From assembly GCF_002079305.1 (NCBI RefSeq), contig NZ_CP015039.1, forward strand, positions 951,501-1,015,500: 64,000 nt of DNA. The letters run 5' to 3'. The translations under genes and the position numbers were made by a program. Below are positions 43,311 to 52,321 of this stretch, piece after piece. This DNA comes from Rhodovulum sp. P5. GTDB lineage: Bacteria; Pseudomonadota; Alphaproteobacteria; Rhodobacterales; Rhodobacteraceae. Numbering within the stretch: position 1 is the first letter of the stretch; the number at the start of each line of letters is the position of its first letter. The notes below the pieces were generated by a model that was not told where the DNA came from, made no database searches, and saw only the letters and a program-made list of their open reading frames with translations.

Positions 43311-46064
43311 TCAGTTCTTGTCTGCCATGACAGCCTCAAGGGCCGCTTTCGTGAATACGCGCAGGCCCAGATCGGCGCGGTAGCCGTGGATCTCGCTGAC
43401 ATCGAGTGCGCGCATGAATGCGAGGATCTCGGGGCTGATCACCTGCCCGGGCACGAGGATCGGAAAACCGGGCGGATAGGGGATGATGAAGCTGGTCGAC
43501 ACCAGTTCCTCCCCCTCTTCGAGCCGTTTCATCAAGGTATCGTCCAGTGGCAGGTAATCGCAATTGTCCTCGTCATAGGCGAGGAAATAGGCGCTTCGAA
43601 TATCGCCTTCGGGTGTATCCGTTCCGGCGCGGAACGCCTCGTGGAAACAACTGAAATCGGGCAGCGGCGGAACATGTTCCACCAAGGCCGATACGCGGTT
43701 CTGGAACGACCTCTTTTCCATCTTGGAGGCATCGTCCAGCAGATCGTCAAGGTCGTTCGCAATCTCGACCAGAACCTCGATGAGATAGGCGATAGAGGAC
43801 CGCGTTGTGCCGATATTGGTCATGAACAGGACGGTGTTGCGGGACGTCTTGTTGATCTGGATCCCGTATTTGTCCATCAGGATCTTGGTCTTGAACGTGT
43901 CGCCGTCCCAGCCCGTTCCGCCCACGGTCAGCGTGATCCGCGTCGGGTCCAGCACGAATTCATCATCCTGCCACATCGCCGATTTGTCGGTCCAACCCTG
44001 CTTGGGGTCGTAATAATGGGTCGATGTCGCGGCGCGGTATTCCTCGGGAATGATGTCGGCCACCGTCAGGACCTTGAAGTACTTTTCCAGCAGGGGATGG
44101 GTCGATACCGCACGGCGGATCGCCATCGCGCTTTCCACCTGCCGCTGCACGAACTCGAAACCTTCAAGTTCGACCTGCCGCCGCCCGACATCCAAAGAGG
44201 CAATGATCTGGTAGTTCGGCGATGTCGAGGTGTGGGTCATGAAGGCCTCGTGGAAGCTCTGCTCCACCTCGCCCTTGAAGTCCTGATCGTTGACATGGAT
44301 CATCGACCCCTGCCGCAAGGACGTCAGCGTCTTGTGCGTCGATTGCGTGGCGTAGGCGCGCACCCGCGCGTCGGGCGGCGGCACCAGCCGCGTATTCAGA
44401 AGGGTCGCCTCATCCGCCCCTTCCAGTTCGGCCTGCTGCGCCTCCCAAGCCTCGGCCGTCTCGGGCGTGCGCAGCGTTTCGCGCAGGGTGTTGGCCACGT
44501 CCATCGCCGTGCGTTTGCGGTAGGTCGGTTCGAACCGGGCGAAGGCAAACCACGCCTCGTCCCACAGGAAGATCAGGTCCTTCTTGATGGCGAGGCATTC
44601 TTCCATCACCCGCTGCACGTTGTAAACGACCCCGTCGAACGTGCAGTTGGTCAGCAGAACCATGCGCACCTTGTCGAGTTTGCCAGCGGCCTTGAGTTTC
44701 AGCAGGTGATGCTTGATCTCGCGCAGCGGCACCGCGCCGTACATCGAATATTGGTGCAGCGGGTAGCTGTCCATATAGACGACATCCGCGCCAGCCAGAA
44801 CCATCCCGTAATGGTGCGACTTGTGACAGTCGCGATCCACCAGAACGATGTCGCCGGGCTTGACCAGCGCCTGCACCACGATCTTGTTGCAGGTTGAGGT
44901 TCCGTTGGTCGCGAAATAGGTATGTTTGGCGCCGAATGCGCGGGCCGCCATGTCCTGCGCTTCCTTGATCGGCCCCTTGGGCTCCAGCAGGCTGTCGAGC
45001 CCGCCCGAGGTCGCCGAGGTTTCAGCAAGAAAGATGTTCGGCCCGTAGAAGGCCCCCATGTCCTGAATCCAGTGCGAGCGCGAAATCGACTTGCCGCGGC
45101 TGATCGGCATGGCGTGGAACACGCCGGTGGGCTGCTTGGAATACTCTTTCAGTGCCGTGAAGAACGGCGTCTTGTAGCGTCGTCCCACCCCCCGCAGAAT
45201 GTTGAGGTGGAGTTCGAGAAAGTCCTCCTGATTATAGAACACCCGTCGGCAGCGGCCGAGATCGAGCCCCGCGATTTCCTCTGCCGAACGGTCGGTGATC
45301 AGATACGCATCGAGTTCCGGTCGGATCTTGGCAATCAGCCTGCATGCCTCAGGCCCATATTCGTAGGGCTCGATCTCATCCACATGTTCCGCATCGCCCA
45401 CGCGCTTGAGATATTGGCTGAGGATCGGCAGTTCATTCTTCGATTTGAGTGTCAGGCCCGGGCGGACCACGACCGCCTGCACATTGTAGTTGAAGAGGAT
45501 CCCGATCAGCGCATCCTCAAGCGAGGGAACGACCACGGGTTCGTAGATGAACGGGTCTTCCGGGCGCCTCATGCGCTGCAGACTGTGACGCAGGAACCGC
45601 TCCTGATGCTCGTTGACCTCGTCGACGATCAGAACCTCGAAATAGGGTCGTCCAAGGGCCCGCGCCTCCGGCGACAGCGAGGCTTCGTCCTCGGTGTCGT
45701 CCTGCTCACCGTCTTCCGAGGTCAACGGGATCGTCCGCCGACGGTAGGTGCCGGAGGTCAAAGCGCGCGCCACACGCCGGACGGCGACCAAAAGATCCTC
45801 GCAATTGCCGTGGTCGAGCAGACGGCGCAGATGCGCGAAATTCGCCGCCCCCGGAAAGGCCCAGTAGGCCTCGATCAGGGCGAGCGCATCGAGAAGATCG
45901 CGCGCCGTTGTCTGGAATTTCTTGCCCTTGCGACTGTCGGGGCCGTGCCGCACAAGCCCCTCTGCCGCCTCGCGCAGCGCGCTCCACCGGTCGGATCGGA
46001 GTTGGATCGCGCTGTAATAGTCGCGGATCGACGGCAGGTGCACGCTTTCTCCCTGCAGGTTCAT
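43311..46064 (-). CDS. Orn/Lys/Arg-type PLP decarboxylase
   Basis: A 917-residue fold-I decarboxylase. It has an extra N-terminal domain (1-140), a receiver-like wing domain (about 142-270, VLIVDEVNEHQERFLRHSL), the PLP domain with HTYFATNGTSTCNKIV, DEAWFAFARF and the Schiff-base motif ATQSTHKTL (Lys578), and a C-terminal domain with PYPPGFPILVPG. Members convert ornithine, lysine or arginine to the diamine. It is somewhat longer than typical inducible enzymes (about 710-755 residues). In this operon it probably decarboxylates the imported compound or an arginine-like intermediate; the exact substrate is not decidable. Confidence 0.88.
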   Translation of the reverse strand: MNLQGESVHLPSIRDYYSAIQLRSDRWSALREAAEGLVRHGPDSRKGKKFQTTARDLLDALALIEAYWAFPGAANFAHLRRLLDHGNCEDLLVAVRRVARALTSGTYRRRTIPLTSEDGEQDDTEDEASLSPEARALGRPYFEVLIVDEVNEHQERFLRHSLQRMRRPEDPFIYEPVVVPSLEDALIGILFNYNVQAVVVRPGLTLKSKNELPILSQYLKRVGDAEHVDEIEPYEYGPEACRLIAKIRPELDAYLITDRSAEEIAGLDLGRCRRVFYNQEDFLELHLNILRGVGRRYKTPFFTALKEYSKQPTGVFHAMPISRGKSISRSHWIQDMGAFYGPNIFLAETSATSGGLDSLLEPKGPIKEAQDMAARAFGAKHTYFATNGTSTCNKIVVQALVKPGDIVLVDRDCHKSHHYGMVLAGADVVYMDSYPLHQYSMYGAVPLREIKHHLLKLKAAGKLDKVRMVLLTNCTFDGVVYNVQRVMEECLAIKKDLIFLWDEAWFAFARFEPTYRKRTAMDVANTLRETLRTPETAEAWEAQQAELEGADEATLLNTRLVPPPDARVRAYATQSTHKTLTSLRQGSMIHVNDQDFKGEVEQSFHEAFMTHTSTSPNYQIIASLDVGRRQVELEGFEFVQRQVESAMAIRRAVSTHPLLEKYFKVLTVADIIPEEYRAATSTHYYDPKQGWTDKSAMWQDDEFVLDPTRITLTVGGTGWDGDTFKTKILMDKYGIQINKTSRNTVLFMTNIGTTRSSIAYLIEVLVEIANDLDDLLDDASKMEKRSFQNRVSALVEHVPPLPDFSCFHEAFRAGTDTPEGDIRSAYFLAYDEDNCDYLPLDDTLMKRLEEGEELVSTSFIIPYPPGFPILVPGQVISPEILAFMRALDVSEIHGYRADLGLRVFTKAALEAVMADKN

Positions 46065-46114
46065 ATCCTGTCTCCTCCCCTTTTATGTTCGGTTCTCGTT
46101 GGGCGTGTCCCCGA

Positions 46115-47083
46115 TCACTCCGACCCGGTTTTGCCCTGAAAGACCGAGAAATTATGCGGCGACACTTCGGGCCATTCCTCATAGCCCAGCGCCGTGCGCG
46201 GATCGGATGCCTTCAGCCCCCGCGCCGATCCTTGTCGCGGCGTCTCTAACGGCCCAAGCGTGTGCAGATAGGCATCCGATCCGCTTGCGCGATCATAGAC
46301 GGGAAAATCGACATCGCGGTCGCGGAAGCTTTTCAGGACCTGGCCAAGGCCCTTGATCCCGGTCTCTCGCTGACGGCGAACCTGATCGAGATCGACCTCG
46401 ATCGGGAACATGTCTTCCTGCCCGGCGGCCTGGTGCAGCACCGTCGCCGCGGGATCGACCACAAGCGACCGCCCAACACCGCCTGCCGCCAGCCCGTTCA
46501 CGTCGAACACGTAGCACTGGAACTGCGCCGCCGTCGCCCGCGCGATGGCAAGTTCCGCATCCCGGTCCGTCGTCCCGGTCAGCACGGGGTGCAGCAGCAC
46601 CTCTACCCCCTGGCTGGTCAACTGCCGCGTGGTTTCAGGGAACCAGATATCGTAACAGATCGACAGGCCGAAACGACCGATCTGGGGCACGTCGAACACG
46701 CAAAATTCGGTGCCCGCTGCAATCCCCGCCTCGTAGGGCCGGAACGGGAACATCTTGGAGTATTTCGCCACGATGTCGCCGTCTGGGTTGATCACGACGG
46801 AGGTGTTGTACACCTGCCCGTCATCCCGGCGTTCGAACATCGACCCGGGGATCAGCCAGATGCCGAACCGACGGGCGTCGTCCTGAAACTGCTGCAGCGC
46901 ATCATTGGGGAAAGGCTGTGCATAGCGGTCAAGCGGACCGAAAGGGGCAAGTTCGGAAAACAGCACCATCTGGGTCCACGGGAACCGCGCCATCAGCACG
47001 TCGATCCGGTGGCGCATTGCCTCGACATTCGAGTGAAGCGCCGCGACATGCATCTGCACGCCGGCAATCGCAAATGGTGTCAT
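46115..47083 (-). CDS. Carbon-nitrogen hydrolase (nitrilase superfamily)
   Basis: A 322-residue amidohydrolase with the nitrilase triad Glu44 (LFSELAPFG), Lys110 (AKYSKMFPF) and Cys143 (ICYDIWFPE). Enzymes of this family hydrolyse amides such as N-carbamoylputrescine or omega-amides. Beside an arginine-like decarboxylase, an N-carbamoyl or amide intermediate is plausible. The C-terminal 60 residues beyond the catalytic domain (AYLHTLGPLETPRQGSARGL) are an extra tail. ATG 47083 was chosen for the canonical start MTPFAIAGVQMH. Confidence 0.87.
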   Translation of the reverse strand: MTPFAIAGVQMHVAALHSNVEAMRHRIDVLMARFPWTQMVLFSELAPFGPLDRYAQPFPNDALQQFQDDARRFGIWLIPGSMFERRDDGQVYNTSVVINPDGDIVAKYSKMFPFRPYEAGIAAGTEFCVFDVPQIGRFGLSICYDIWFPETTRQLTSQGVEVLLHPVLTGTTDRDAELAIARATAAQFQCYVFDVNGLAAGGVGRSLVVDPAATVLHQAAGQEDMFPIEVDLDQVRRQRETGIKGLGQVLKSFRDRDVDFPVYDRASGSDAYLHTLGPLETPRQGSARGLKASDPRTALGYEEWPEVSPHNFSVFQGKTGSE

Positions 47084-47150
47084 CTGTCTGTGGTCTCCGT
47101 CTGGAACGCGCCGCGCCCTGCGGCGCGACGCAAGGAACTGCCCTTGGGCA

Positions 47151-47576
47151 TCAACGCACCACCATGACCGGCCGATCAGCGTGGCGGACAACCTTGTCGG
47201 CATTCGATCCGACAAGGAAGTTGCGCAACTCGTCAGGCGGTTCGGATGCCATGACGATCACGTCGGCGTTCAACTCCTTGGCCGCCGACAGGATGTGTTC
47301 GGGCACATGGCCGTGGCCGACATGGGCGGTGGCATGCGCATCCTTTCCCAATTCGCGGATGATGAAGGCGTCGAGGTCGGCCTTCATCGCCTGCAGGGCT
47401 TTTGCCTCGAAATCCGCCGGAAGGTAGGACGCGATCATCGGCGATCCCAGGTCGTGGACGATCCCAAGAATGTGCAGCATGCCCGACGCGCCGCACAGAC
47501 GTCGCGCCATGGGCAGGGCCTTTTCCCAGCTTTCCGGATGATTGAGGTCGATAGGCAGGAGGATACTGTCGAACAT
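47151..47576 (-). CDS. Universal stress protein (UspA family)
   Basis: A 141-residue Usp domain protein: MFDSILLPIDLNHPES at the start, a central VGHGHVPEHIL strand-helix, and the ATP-binding C-terminal GSNADKVVRHADRPVMVVR. Usp genes are frequently fused to or placed beside TRAP transporter genes and are thought to modulate transport in response to ATP. It lies 12 bases behind the TRAP permease gene, which fits that role. Confidence 0.9.
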   Translation of the reverse strand: MFDSILLPIDLNHPESWEKALPMARRLCGASGMLHILGIVHDLGSPMIASYLPADFEAKALQAMKADLDAFIIRELGKDAHATAHVGHGHVPEHILSAAKELNADVIVMASEPPDELRNFLVGSNADKVVRHADRPVMVVR

Positions 47577-47588
47577 GGTCGCTCTCCT

Positions 47589-50336
47589 TCAGGCCGCAGC
47601 CGGCGACTGTGCAGGGACGCGCCGCCGCTGCATCCAGACAACCAGCGCCAGAACCAGAAGCGCCGGAATGTACATCAGGTATTTCGTGGGCTGCCAGACC
47701 GGGGCCAGAACCTCGACGATTTCCTGATCCCAGTCGAGCCCGGCCTCTTGCGCCGGACTGCCATAGGCCACGTTGTCGATGATCGTCTTGCCGTCCCTGT
47801 CGACATACTCGACACCCGCGGCCAACAGGCGATCGCCGCCGGTCTCCCCCTCGGGCACGGACAGGAGCGCGGTGAAGGTGACCGGATCGCCCACCATGTT
47901 CAACCCGCTGACCGTCAGGCGCAGATCGTCACCGGGCTGTGCCTCTGCCATCGCCTGTTCGATCTGCGCGGGTGGCACCGTTTCGAACGGCGGCGCGATC
48001 ATGTCCATCCAGTAACCCGGACGGAACAGGGTGAAAGCGACAAGCAAAAGCATCACCGTCTCGTGGATGCGGTTGCGTGCAAGGAACCAACCCTGTGTCG
48101 CCGCCGCGAACAGAAGCATCGCAACAGTGGCAATAATGAAGACGAAGATCCCCTGCCCCCAACCAACATTGATCAGCAGAAGGTCGGTATTGAAGATGAA
48201 CAGGAAGGGCAGCGCCGCCGTCCGAAGCGAATAGAAGAACGCCACGACCCCGGTGCGGATCGGATCGCCCCCGGACACCGCCGCAGCCGCAAAGGAGGCC
48301 AGCCCCACGGGGGGCGTCACATCCGCCATGATCCCGAAGTAGAACACGAACAGGTGCACCGCGATCAGCGGCACGATCAGCCCGTTCTGCTGACCAAGGG
48401 TCACGATGACCGGCGCCAAGAGCGCCGAGACTACGATATAGTTCGCCGTGGTCGGCAAACCCATCCCCAGGATCAGCGACAAGACAGCAGTCAGCGCAAG
48501 AATGGCCATGATGTTGCCGCCCGACAGCACCTCGACCACATCGGCCAGAGCCGAGCCGACGCCGGTCTGGCTGACTGCGCCGACGATGATACCGGCTGTC
48601 GCCGTGGCGATGCCGATGCCGATCATGTTGCGCGCACCGGATTCCAGCCCCTCGATCAGCTCGCGCACACCTGTTGCGACCGCCGAACCAAGTTTGCCCT
48701 CGCCACGGAATATTGCCTCCAGCGGACGCTGCGTCACCAGGATGAAGACCATGAAGGCCGCCGCCCAGAAGGCCGACAGGCCGGGGGACAGCCGGTCCAC
48801 CATCAGAGCCCAGACCAGAACCACCACCGGCAACAGGAAGTGCAGGCCGGAGCGGATCGTCGGCCCCGGCAGCGGCAGTTTCGTCACCGGCGCATTCGGG
48901 TCCTCCATCTTGAGCCGTTCCTCACGGCAGGCGACGAAAAGCAGCGCCAAATAGGCCAGAACCAGCAGGCCGAACACGATATATCCCGCCGCGTCGCCAA
49001 AGGCCGGTCGCATCCAGCCCATGCCGTAATAGACCGCGAAGGACAGCCCACAGATCACCGCGATGGTGAACGCCAGCGACAACAGCCAGGCGACCAGCGG
49101 TTTGGGCTCATATGCCCGGGGCAGGCCCTGCATGTTGGCCTTCATCGCCTCCAGATGAACGATATAGACCAGCGCGATATAGCTGATCACGGCCGGGACG
49201 AAGGCGTGCTTGACCACGTCGAAATAGGGGATGCCCACATATTCGACCATCAGGAAGGCCGCGGCCCCCATCACCGGCGGCATGATCTGCCCGTTGACCG
49301 AGGATGCCACCTCGACCGCGCCGGCCTTTTCGGCCGAAAAGCCCACACGTTTCATAAGCGGAATGGTGAAGGTGCCGGTGGTCACCACGTTCGCGATGGA
49401 AGAGCCGGAAATCAAACCGGTCATCGCCGAGGAGACAACCGCGGCCTTGGCCGGTCCGCCACGCATGTGGCCCATCAGCGAGAACGCCACCTGGATGAAG
49501 TAGTTGCCCGCCCCGGCCTTATCCAGGAGCGACCCGAAGAGCACGAAGAGGAACACGAACGAGGTCGAGACGCCCAGAGCGATGCCGAAAACGCCCTCGG
49601 TCGTGATCCATTGATGGTTCACGACTTCGCCCAGCGAATTGCCCTTGTGGGCGATGATCCCGGGCATCATCGGCCCAAGGAAGGTATAGGCGAGGAACAC
49701 GGTGGCCACGATCATCAGCGCCGGGCCCAGCGCCCGGCGCGTAGCCTCCAGCAGGATCATCAGGCCGATGGCCGCAACGACATAATCTTGCAGGATCGGT
49801 GCACCGACCCGTGTCGCGATGCCGTCATAGAAGACGTAGAGATATAGCGAGGCGGCCGCGCCGAGGATCCCCAGCGCCCATTCCCAAGGCGGTATCCTGT
49901 CCTTCGGAGACCCGGCAAGGATTGCCGCGACCATGCTGACACCGACGATGGGCACCCACCAGACCGGTGTGCCGGGCTTGGCCCCATAAATGAACAGGAC
50001 CGTCAGCAATATCGGCACGCCAAGCCCCAGCGCCAGTTGAACCGGCGTGCGCGCGGCGGGATAGGCAAGGAAGGCAAGAAACAGCGCAAAGGCGAGGTGG
50101 AAAGACCTCGCCTCCGTATCGTTGAAAACACCGAAGCCCAACTGGAAGGGCAAGGGAGAGGCGATCCAGAGCTGGAACAGCGACCAGATGATCGCCACAA
50201 CCATGATCAGCCGTGCGATCCCCGCCGAAGGGACGCGTCCCCCGGTGTCTGAGGATGCGACCAGGTCGTCCAGTTCCGACTGGCTTAGGCCGCCGCGCCC
50301 GGCCGCCGCTTCGAGTTGCTTGTCTTCCTCTGCCAT
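47589..50336 (-). CDS. TRAP transporter fused 4TM/12TM permease, TAXI type
   Basis: A 915-residue membrane protein with roughly twenty helices. The first part is the DctQ-like small subunit, followed by the DctM-like large subunit with AMTGLISGSSIANVVTTGTFTIPLMKRVG and GMGLPTTANYIVVSALLAP, signature loops of TAXI permeases. The C-terminal 150 residues contain a PDZ-like segment (GVEYVDRDGKTIIDNVAYGSPAQEAGLDWDQEI), the DUF3394-type tail, and a final helix. It uses a sodium or proton gradient to import the substrate bound by the TAXI receptor encoded upstream. Confidence 0.93.
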   Translation of the reverse strand: MAEEDKQLEAAAGRGGLSQSELDDLVASSDTGGRVPSAGIARLIMVVAIIWSLFQLWIASPLPFQLGFGVFNDTEARSFHLAFALFLAFLAYPAARTPVQLALGLGVPILLTVLFIYGAKPGTPVWWVPIVGVSMVAAILAGSPKDRIPPWEWALGILGAAASLYLYVFYDGIATRVGAPILQDYVVAAIGLMILLEATRRALGPALMIVATVFLAYTFLGPMMPGIIAHKGNSLGEVVNHQWITTEGVFGIALGVSTSFVFLFVLFGSLLDKAGAGNYFIQVAFSLMGHMRGGPAKAAVVSSAMTGLISGSSIANVVTTGTFTIPLMKRVGFSAEKAGAVEVASSVNGQIMPPVMGAAAFLMVEYVGIPYFDVVKHAFVPAVISYIALVYIVHLEAMKANMQGLPRAYEPKPLVAWLLSLAFTIAVICGLSFAVYYGMGWMRPAFGDAAGYIVFGLLVLAYLALLFVACREERLKMEDPNAPVTKLPLPGPTIRSGLHFLLPVVVLVWALMVDRLSPGLSAFWAAAFMVFILVTQRPLEAIFRGEGKLGSAVATGVRELIEGLESGARNMIGIGIATATAGIIVGAVSQTGVGSALADVVEVLSGGNIMAILALTAVLSLILGMGLPTTANYIVVSALLAPVIVTLGQQNGLIVPLIAVHLFVFYFGIMADVTPPVGLASFAAAAVSGGDPIRTGVVAFFYSLRTAALPFLFIFNTDLLLINVGWGQGIFVFIIATVAMLLFAAATQGWFLARNRIHETVMLLLVAFTLFRPGYWMDMIAPPFETVPPAQIEQAMAEAQPGDDLRLTVSGLNMVGDPVTFTALLSVPEGETGGDRLLAAGVEYVDRDGKTIIDNVAYGSPAQEAGLDWDQEIVEVLAPVWQPTKYLMYIPALLVLALVVWMQRRRVPAQSPAAA

Positions 50337-50391
50337 CTACTACCCCCTTCACCGCGGCCGAACCATCGCGCCGCCCCACCGTTTCGGTAAC

Positions 50392-50414
50392 ATGCGCCCC
50401 GCCGCGGGGCGCAT
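50392..50414 (-). promoter_or_regulatory. Intercistronic stem-loop between receptor and permease
   Basis: ATGCGCCCC and GGGGCGCAT form a perfect 9-bp stem with a five-base loop between the receptor gene and the permease gene. Without a T-run it is more likely an mRNA-stabilising or partial attenuation hairpin giving more receptor than permease, as is common for binding-protein transporters. Confidence 0.55.
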
Positions 50415-50436
50415 GGAGTCGATCACGTAAAGGGGA

Positions 50437-51399
50437 TCACTCGATCCAGCCGCGCTCGCGATAGTATTTCTCGGCGCCCGGATGCAGCGGTGCGCTCAGA
50501 CCGGCCGAGATCATCTCTTCTTCCTTGAGGTTGGCGAAGGCCGGGTGCAGGCCCTTGAAGCGCTCGAAGTTGTCGAACACGGCCTTGACGACCTCATAGA
50601 CCACGTCATCGGGCACGTCGGAGGAGGTCACGAACGTCGCCTTGACGCCGAACGTGTCGACATCTTCTGGGGTGCCCTTGTACATGCCGCCCGGGATCAC
50701 GGCCTTGGCGTAGAACGGGTTGTCTGCAACCAGCGTGTCGATGGCCTCACCCGTCACGGGCACCAGCAGCGCATCCACGGTCGAGGTCGCCTCCTGGATG
50801 GACCCGTTGGGATGGCCCACGGTGTAGATGATCGCATCCACCTTGTTGTCGCCCAAGGCGGCAGACTGTTCGGCGGGTTTCAGTTCGGAGGCCAGCGCAA
50901 AGTCATCTTCGGACTTGCCCATGGCCTTCAGCACGACATCCATGGTGGCCCGCTGGCCGGAACCCGGGTTGCCGACATTCACACGCTTGCCGAACAGATC
51001 GTCAAAGGTCGTAACGCCGGAATCGGCGCGGGCGACCACGGTGAAGGGCTCGCCATGCACCGAGAAGACGGCGCGCAGCTTGTCAAATTGCTTGCCCTCG
51101 AACTGCGACGTGCCGTTATAGGCGTGGTACTGCCAGTCGGACTGGGCCACGCCCATATCCATGTCGCCCGCCGCAATCGCGTTGATGTTGGCGATCGACC
51201 CGCCCGTGGACGGCGCGGTGCATTTCAGGCCCGTCTGGGCGGTGTTGCGGTTCACCAGCCGGCAGATCGACTGACCGACCACGAAGTACACGCCCGTCTG
51301 GCCACCGGTGCCGATGGTGATGAAGCGTTCCTGCGCCGTGGCCGCGGTTGCGAAAAGCGCCATCGACGCGCCCAGCGTCGCAAGCTTGAGTGGTTTCAT
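50437..51399 (-). CDS. TAXI-family TRAP solute receptor
   Basis: A 320-residue periplasmic protein with signal peptide (residues 1-22, ending ATA-Q) and the TAXI start FITIGTGGQTGVYFVVGQSICRLVN. Later QSDWQYHAYNG, VNVGNPGSGQRATMD and the terminal LHPGAEKYYRERGW are typical. It binds the substrate, likely an amino-acid or carboxylate compound, and delivers it to the fused permease downstream. It is the first gene after the regulator and has its own long leader with an inverted repeat. Confidence 0.92.
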   Translation of the reverse strand: MKPLKLATLGASMALFATAATAQERFITIGTGGQTGVYFVVGQSICRLVNRNTAQTGLKCTAPSTGGSIANINAIAAGDMDMGVAQSDWQYHAYNGTSQFEGKQFDKLRAVFSVHGEPFTVVARADSGVTTFDDLFGKRVNVGNPGSGQRATMDVVLKAMGKSEDDFALASELKPAEQSAALGDNKVDAIIYTVGHPNGSIQEATSTVDALLVPVTGEAIDTLVADNPFYAKAVIPGGMYKGTPEDVDTFGVKATFVTSSDVPDDVVYEVVKAVFDNFERFKGLHPAFANLKEEEMISAGLSAPLHPGAEKYYRERGWIE

Positions 51400-51427
51400 G
51401 GGTCTTCTCCCTGTACCTTCGTGTTGA

Positions 51428-51493
51428 GAACAGGTTTCTGCAAACACCTGTTCGTTTGTACGGCCACGCTAGCAGCCCGGCGAGTCACGTCAA
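51428..51493 (-). promoter_or_regulatory. Candidate promoter and operator of the TAXI transporter operon
   Basis: On the minus strand TTGACG (51493-51488) and TAGCGT (51471-51466) are 16 bases apart and could be -35 and -10 boxes. Just downstream lies an 8-bp perfect inverted repeat, GAACAGGT (51428-51435) with ACCTGTTC (51446-51453), and a third ACCTGTT half-site is at 51536-51542. The regulator gene next door is a likely binder. Function is inferred. Confidence 0.4.
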
Positions 51494-51552
51494 AGAAATT
51501 CCAGAACACGACGTCCGGTGCTCTGAACGCGACCCACCTGTTGACGCACCGC

Positions 51553-52122
51553 CTAAAATGTCGGCGGCGTACATGCGCTGATGATAACGCATGGCGCGTC
51601 GGAAATGTTCCGAAACCGGTGCGGCAGCCGGCTGTCGAACAGGTAGCCGTCGCCGGGATTGAGCACGCGGACCTGCTCACCCACGGAAATCTCGATCAGG
51701 CCCGAGACGACGATTCCCGCCTCCTCGCCTTCGTGGCGCAACATTTCGGGCCCGGTATCGGCACCGGGGGGATAGGTCTCGTGCAGGACCTGAAGCGCGT
51801 GGCGAGAGGCCTCCCCCAGTTGCCGGAGCGAAACCCGCGCCGCCCCGTCCCCAAGCCCGATGTCCTGTGGCGACAATTCGATGAACTCGTCCGGAGCATA
51901 GAAGTATTTCGGGGCGCGTTCCTGTTCGACGGTCGAAAAGAACTCCGACAGGTTCATCGGGATCGCATCGAGCAAGCTCTTGAGCGATGCCACCGACGGG
52001 CTGGACTTGTTCTGCTCGATCAACGAGATCGCGCTGCTGGTCAGGCCGGCGCGCCCGGCAAGTTCCCTCTGCGACATGCCCCGCGATTCTCGCACTTCCC
52101 GCAGGCGATGACCGATATCCAA
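51553..52122 (-). CDS. PuuR-like XRE/cupin transcriptional regulator
   Basis: A 189-residue protein: DNA-binding domain (residues 1-60, DIGHRLREVRESRGMSQRELAGRAGLTSSAISLIEQNKSSPSVASLKSLL) and C-terminal cupin (about 105-185, GEEAGIVVSGLIEISVGEQVRVLNPGDGYLFDSRLPHRF). PuuR-type regulators repress polyamine or GABA catabolism genes and sense the amine or aldehyde. TTG 52122 is favoured as start because GAGGG lies about ten bases upstream and homologs begin at this point; TTG 52182 is possible. It is divergent from the gabT-like gene, so it probably controls both arms of the locus. Confidence 0.88.
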   Translation of the reverse strand: MDIGHRLREVRESRGMSQRELAGRAGLTSSAISLIEQNKSSPSVASLKSLLDAIPMNLSEFFSTVEQERAPKYFYAPDEFIELSPQDIGLGDGAARVSLRQLGEASRHALQVLHETYPPGADTGPEMLRHEGEEAGIVVSGLIEISVGEQVRVLNPGDGYLFDSRLPHRFRNISDAPCVIISACTPPTF

Positions 52123-52321
52123 GTGATAAATTCCCTCATGGAGCGTCAAGTTTATTAAGCGGCTGAAGCCGCCCCCGGTCAACAGAAATTTTTTATCTCA
52201 CAAAAACATGATATTGACGCCACCGTCCGCGGACACCACCTCGAATGCCGACACCTTTATTGACAATTATAATGGCCTTGTGGCAAATAAACTGGCCATC
52301 ACGCGCCACAGGAGGCCTGCC

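Noticed and set aside
47181..49847. 888-codon plus-strand frame opposite the TRAP permease
   Set aside because: Extreme His/Gln/Arg/Asp composition is the usual antisense of a hydrophobic membrane protein.
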